The notes under the pieces are model-generated. The model had not been told where the DNA came from. It did not search any database and worked only from the letters and a program-made list of their open reading frames with translations. Positions 60,935-64,000 of a stretch of 64,000 bases of DNA are shown piece after piece. This DNA comes from Glutamicibacter sp002979865 (lineage in GTDB: Bacteria; Actinomycetota; Actinomycetes; Actinomycetales; Micrococcaceae): positions 682,001-746,000 of the forward strand of contig NZ_CP188297.1 of assembly GCF_050030965.1 (NCBI RefSeq), read 5' to 3'. Position 1 is the first letter of the stretch. Every line of letters starts with the position of its first letter. Made by a program: the position numbers and the translations under genes.

Positions 60935-61864
60935 CTAGCTGGCCTGGATCCGGCTTTCACGTCCCGGCGCATGGGAGGCCAGGCCAACGCGCACGGCACC
61001 GATCCATACCAGCGCAGCACCAACCAGGTGGGCGACCACAAGCAGCTCTGGCAGGCTGGTCATGGCCTGGATCGCTCCGAGCAGCCCCTGTCCGGCCAAT
61101 ACCCAGAGGTAGAGCTTGGCTTTGTGCGCCACGTCCGGTACTTGTTCTTTTCTTGCTTGACGCCACATCACCAAAGCAACAACCAGTGCGCCCACGGCTG
61201 CTGCGGCATGCACGAGAGTGATCTGCAGCCAGTCGAAGCCCATCCGCGGGACCTCGGCCGAGTCTCCGGCATGCGGACCTGAGCCGGTCACCCCGGTGCC
61301 AATGATGACGAGCAGGGCGCTGAGAACAACTAACCAGGTTCCCAGCGACTTCAGCGAATCCGTACTGGCTTTTGAGCCGGCGTTTCCCAGATTCTGCACC
61401 TTGTCCCAGGTGGCCGCAGCGGCAGTGAGCAGCAAGGTCGCAGCCAGGAAATGGGCGGCAACTACGTAGGGGTTCAGTTTCACCCAGACGGTGATCCCGC
61501 CAATGACCGCATTGAGCACAACAAGCCAGAACTGGAACCACGCCCATCGGGTGATGCCCGGAACTGGTTCGCGTTGCAGTCGGGCGGCAATGATGACCCA
61601 ACCAACCGCTGCGCACAGGACAAAGGTGAGCAGCCGATTGACGAACTCGATGGTCGCGTGAATCCCCATTTCAGCGGTTGGCGCGATGAAGCCGCCGGTG
61701 CAGGTTGGCCAGTCGGGGCAGCCTAGTCCTGACCCGGTGACTCGAACGACACCGCCGCCGACAATAATCAGAATCGCTGCGATCATTGCCGATAGCGAAG
61801 CTGCCTTGAGCGAACTACGTTCCAGCGTGATCCGCTCAGCCAGCCATGCGAAAGGGGTCTTCAA
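60935..61864 (-). CDS. ctaA: Heme A synthase (CtaA/COX15)
   Basis: A 309-residue membrane enzyme with eight predicted helices that oxidises the C8 methyl of heme O to give heme A for cytochrome aa3 oxidase. The first loop has VTGSGLGCPDWPTCTGG with the conserved Cys pair; heme-ligand His lie in GIHATIEFVNRL, VAAHFLAATLL, LVHAAAAVG and VAHLVGAALV. Length is normal for actinobacteria. Heme O synthase (ctaB), often nearby and divergent, is not in the window. Confidence 0.94.
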   Translation of the reverse strand: MKTPFAWLAERITLERSSLKAASLSAMIAAILIIVGGGVVRVTGSGLGCPDWPTCTGGFIAPTAEMGIHATIEFVNRLLTFVLCAAVGWVIIAARLQREPVPGITRWAWFQFWLVVLNAVIGGITVWVKLNPYVVAAHFLAATLLLTAAAATWDKVQNLGNAGSKASTDSLKSLGTWLVVLSALLVIIGTGVTGSGPHAGDSAEVPRMGFDWLQITLVHAAAAVGALVVALVMWRQARKEQVPDVAHKAKLYLWVLAGQGLLGAIQAMTSLPELLVVAHLVGAALVWIGAVRVGLASHAPGRESRIQAS

Positions 61865-61890
61865 TTATCCAGTTCCTTAATGGCGGATTC

Positions 61891-63999
61891 CTAGCCGCCG
61901 ATGTTCACCACAATGCCGTCGCGTCCGGCATTCGCCTGTGGCATGGCAGCCCAAGCGATGGAACGTTCGGAACCGAGCACCAGCTGGGCCAGGTAAGCGT
62001 TGGCATCTGTCGAGAAGATGACTGCTTGGGCATCTTCGGAGACAGATTTCGGATCAAAGACAACATTCTGCCCGGCCTTGATCTGGAGTTTCTTCGGTTC
62101 CTCCAGCTTGCCGTCCTTATTAACCACCACTGCTTCCACCGCTGAGTCTGCAGCTACGGCGGCGATGGCGAATTTCCCAGTGCCATTAGCCGACAGCGGC
62201 ATGGCCTGCGTACCGGCTAGCGCGTTGGAGCTCACCGCCCAGGCAGTGTCCGAGGAGTCCTTCGGGTCCGCACCGCGAACCATCTTCACCGCTGCGGTGA
62301 CCGGAGCATCGGACTCGACAACTACCGTGTAATAGCCACCAGCCAGCTGGGTCAGATCCACAATCTTCGTCGCGTCGGAGTCGACGGCGAGGTTATCGTC
62401 GAAGCTGGCGGCGACTTCGCCGTCTTCGCCCAGGACCTTCACCTTGAATCCAGCGCCCGAGGAGCCTGTTGCCGCAACGTGCAGCTGTGGAACCAACGAC
62501 TTGTTGTCCTTGCTGAGCTTGGAAATATTCTCCTTGCTCTCGATCCACACTCCCGGAATCACCTGGCTATTGGAAGCCGTCGCGTTGGCGCTGACCAGTT
62601 CAACACCCGACGGGGTCAAACCGCGCAGGGCGGCCTGTTGGACCGATGCAGTGATTTTTCCGCCAACACTGGTGATTTCAGCCGAAACAGAATTCAGGTT
62701 CTGCGCGTAGCCGCCGAGCACGATGGCCCGGCTCTCCCCCGCTGCCAGGACAATGTTCTGCAGCGTCGAGGTGTCGATCAAGCCGTCTGGACCTCGAAGC
62801 CGCAGGGACACCTGGGCAGTGGTATGCGTTGGGTTGGCCAAATGCATCACGCTGGTGGATCCGGTACTTGTCTGCAGGCCGGTGAATCGCCAGTTGGACG
62901 CCGGGGCCTGGCACGTTGCGGCAGCAAGCCCTGCCAGGTCGCCATCCTTGGCTTGGTAGCTGCGCACGGCGCTGCCCTTCGAAGCGAGTTCGCCCAGCGG
63001 CTGCAAGGTGTAGACCTGGGCATCATCGATATCGTTGGCGGTTGAAATCTTGCTGGCGCGGCCGGTCAGGCCCTCATCATCAGCGCCACGGGCCTCGGCA
63101 GCTTCATCCTCAGCGATGCGTCCAGTCAGCTCATGCGCGCCGCTGCCATCGAGCTTGGTGAAGGAGGAGCCCGGAATGCGCTTGGCCAGATCTGAAACAG
63201 CAATGCTGCGCAAGTTGCTGGAAATGTCCTTGGCACCTGGGGCGAACTGCGCATCGGTGCCTTCCACGCCCTTGAGCAGCTGCGGGGTTGCCGAGCAAAC
63301 GCTGCTGGAGTCACCTGCGGGCAGGTTCGTCACGGCAGCTGGCAAAGACTTTTCGGCCGGTGCCGGGGCAAAAATTGATCCGGCACCCACTGCAGCGCCA
63401 GCAGCCGCGACGGCTACCAGGCTGAGCAGAACCGCGCCGGTCTTCTTGCGCGTCGGCGCGGCAGCCGCATCCTTGGAGGCCGCGGCGCGGGCCTTGTCCA
63501 GCTTCTGGCGACGCTTCGAGACGTTGCCGTCCACCGATTCCGCCTGCGGCCCGGCTGCGGGCGCATCCAGCGCACTGGCAGCGGCAAGTTCTTCCTTCGC
63601 GGCGTTCCGCGCGCGAACCTTCTCCAGCCGATGGCGGCGCTTGGCAGCCTTCGGATCTTCCGGTTCTGATGCCTTTGCGGCTTCTTCTCCAGGCTTCGGG
63701 CCGGCCGGCTGGTTCTTCTCAGCCTCGGTGGAACCAGCGCCAGCTGCGCCTTGCTGCCCCGAGGAGTCCCCGGCATCGTTCTGCTTCCCGGAAGCCCTAG
63801 CCGCTTCTGCGGCCGGCGGCTTGACTGGTTCGGGAACAACTACAGGGTCCTGGGCTGCAGGCTTCTTCGGTCCAGCGTCCTGGGCGGCACCAGGCCCCGT
63901 CTTGCTTCCAGCCGCGGCTGGGCCGGCGTTCTTGGCAGGCTCGGCGCCCTGGGAGTGTTCCGGCTGCGCAGCTGCATCAGTGGTGCCCGCGGCGGCTGC
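61891..63999 (-). CDS. DUF5719 family protein, 5' partial
   Basis: The frame stays open from the stop at 61891 to the window edge, 702 codons, so the GTG at 63534 is internal and the true start lies outside. The visible N-terminal 150 residues are Ala/Pro/Glu/Lys-rich (EPVKPPAAEAA type) and contain a basic stretch KRRHRLEKVRARNAAKEEL. They are followed by VSKRRQKLDKARAAA, a single membrane helix (GAVLLSLVAVAAAGAAVGAG) and an extracytoplasmic DUF5719 domain with beta-rich repeats (STSVMHLANPTHTTAQVSLRLRG in two strands). DUF5719 genes sit beside glycosyltransferase genes in actinobacteria and may act at the cell envelope; the role is unknown. Confidence 0.82.
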   Translation of the reverse strand, partial: AAAAGTTDAAAQPEHSQGAEPAKNAGPAAAGSKTGPGAAQDAGPKKPAAQDPVVVPEPVKPPAAEAARASGKQNDAGDSSGQQGAAGAGSTEAEKNQPAGPKPGEEAAKASEPEDPKAAKRRHRLEKVRARNAAKEELAAASALDAPAAGPQAESVDGNVSKRRQKLDKARAAASKDAAAAPTRKKTGAVLLSLVAVAAAGAAVGAGSIFAPAPAEKSLPAAVTNLPAGDSSSVCSATPQLLKGVEGTDAQFAPGAKDISSNLRSIAVSDLAKRIPGSSFTKLDGSGAHELTGRIAEDEAAEARGADDEGLTGRASKISTANDIDDAQVYTLQPLGELASKGSAVRSYQAKDGDLAGLAAATCQAPASNWRFTGLQTSTGSTSVMHLANPTHTTAQVSLRLRGPDGLIDTSTLQNIVLAAGESRAIVLGGYAQNLNSVSAEITSVGGKITASVQQAALRGLTPSGVELVSANATASNSQVIPGVWIESKENISKLSKDNKSLVPQLHVAATGSSGAGFKVKVLGEDGEVAASFDDNLAVDSDATKIVDLTQLAGGYYTVVVESDAPVTAAVKMVRGADPKDSSDTAWAVSSNALAGTQAMPLSANGTGKFAIAAVAADSAVEAVVVNKDGKLEEPKKLQIKAGQNVVFDPKSVSEDAQAVIFSTDANAYLAQLVLGSERSIAWAAMPQANAGRDGIVVNIGG

Positions 64000-64000
64000 A

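Noticed and set aside
63414..63839. Minus-strand Arg/Pro-rich frame of 141 codons near the window end
   Set aside because: It overlaps the open DUF5719 frame in another phase and looks like a GC-rich shadow.

Overview
The window is a chromosomal segment of a high-GC Gram-positive actinobacterium. It most resembles the Micrococcaceae (Arthrobacter/Glutamicibacter type). This rests on DUF2505, DUF3499 and DUF5719 proteins, a resuscitation-promoting factor, an LpdA-type quinone dehydrogenase, a LAxTG wall-anchor signal, frequent GTG starts and the orders tatD-rpfB-rsmA-ispE and glmU-prs-rplY-pth. No species call is possible from the sequence alone.

Layout. 1-9.7 kb: the end of an acyl-CoA carboxylase alpha subunit, two small enzymes or hypotheticals, an MHS-type transporter, LpdA, and a purine (deoxy)nucleoside catabolic cluster (punA-pgmB-deoC plus a small membrane protein). 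9.7-24.1 kb: mainly housekeeping genes (mfd, nhaA, sufS-sufU, pth, rplY, prs, glmU, tRNA-Gln, an ABC-F ATPase). 24.1-42.7 kb: an accessory stretch, visibly more AT-rich in places. It holds two 5'-truncated genes facing each other head to head (a HEPN-like gene with a frameshift and a CocE-type hydrolase), a RelE/Phd-type toxin-antitoxin pair whose toxin ends at a nonsense codon, a large LuxR-type regulator with a degenerate P-loop, a 2841-residue LAxTG wall-anchored repeat adhesin, a repeat-rich 1.1 kb region without genes, a second head-to-head pair of gene remnants, and three small or medium metabolic genes. 42.8-47.1 kb: ispE, rsmA, rpfB and tatD. 47.3-52.0 kb: a MoxR-DUF58-transglutaminase operon. 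52.1-64.0 kb: succinate-semialdehyde dehydrogenase, rsmI divergent from a protein mannosyltransferase, an acyl-CoA synthetase, an Ala/Lys/Pro-extended membrane protein, DUF3499 divergent from a metallopeptidase-like protein, ctaA, and the 3' part of a DUF5719 gene that runs off the window.

How it fits together. The housekeeping parts cover DNA repair, Fe-S assembly, ribosome maturation, nucleotide-sugar and PRPP supply, isoprenoid synthesis and resuscitation. The accessory part looks like a surface-adhesion locus set between ispE and the ABC-F gene and surrounded by gene decay. Many convergent gene pairs are separated by long, near-perfect hairpins that probably terminate transcription from both sides.

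I did not find a clearly new multi-gene system. The strongest unusual signals are the repeat adhesin with its neighbouring regulator, the toxin with a GAG-to-TAG type lesion, and a cluster of four GTCTYGYAAC motifs beside a helix-turn-helix remnant that could be a relic recombination site.
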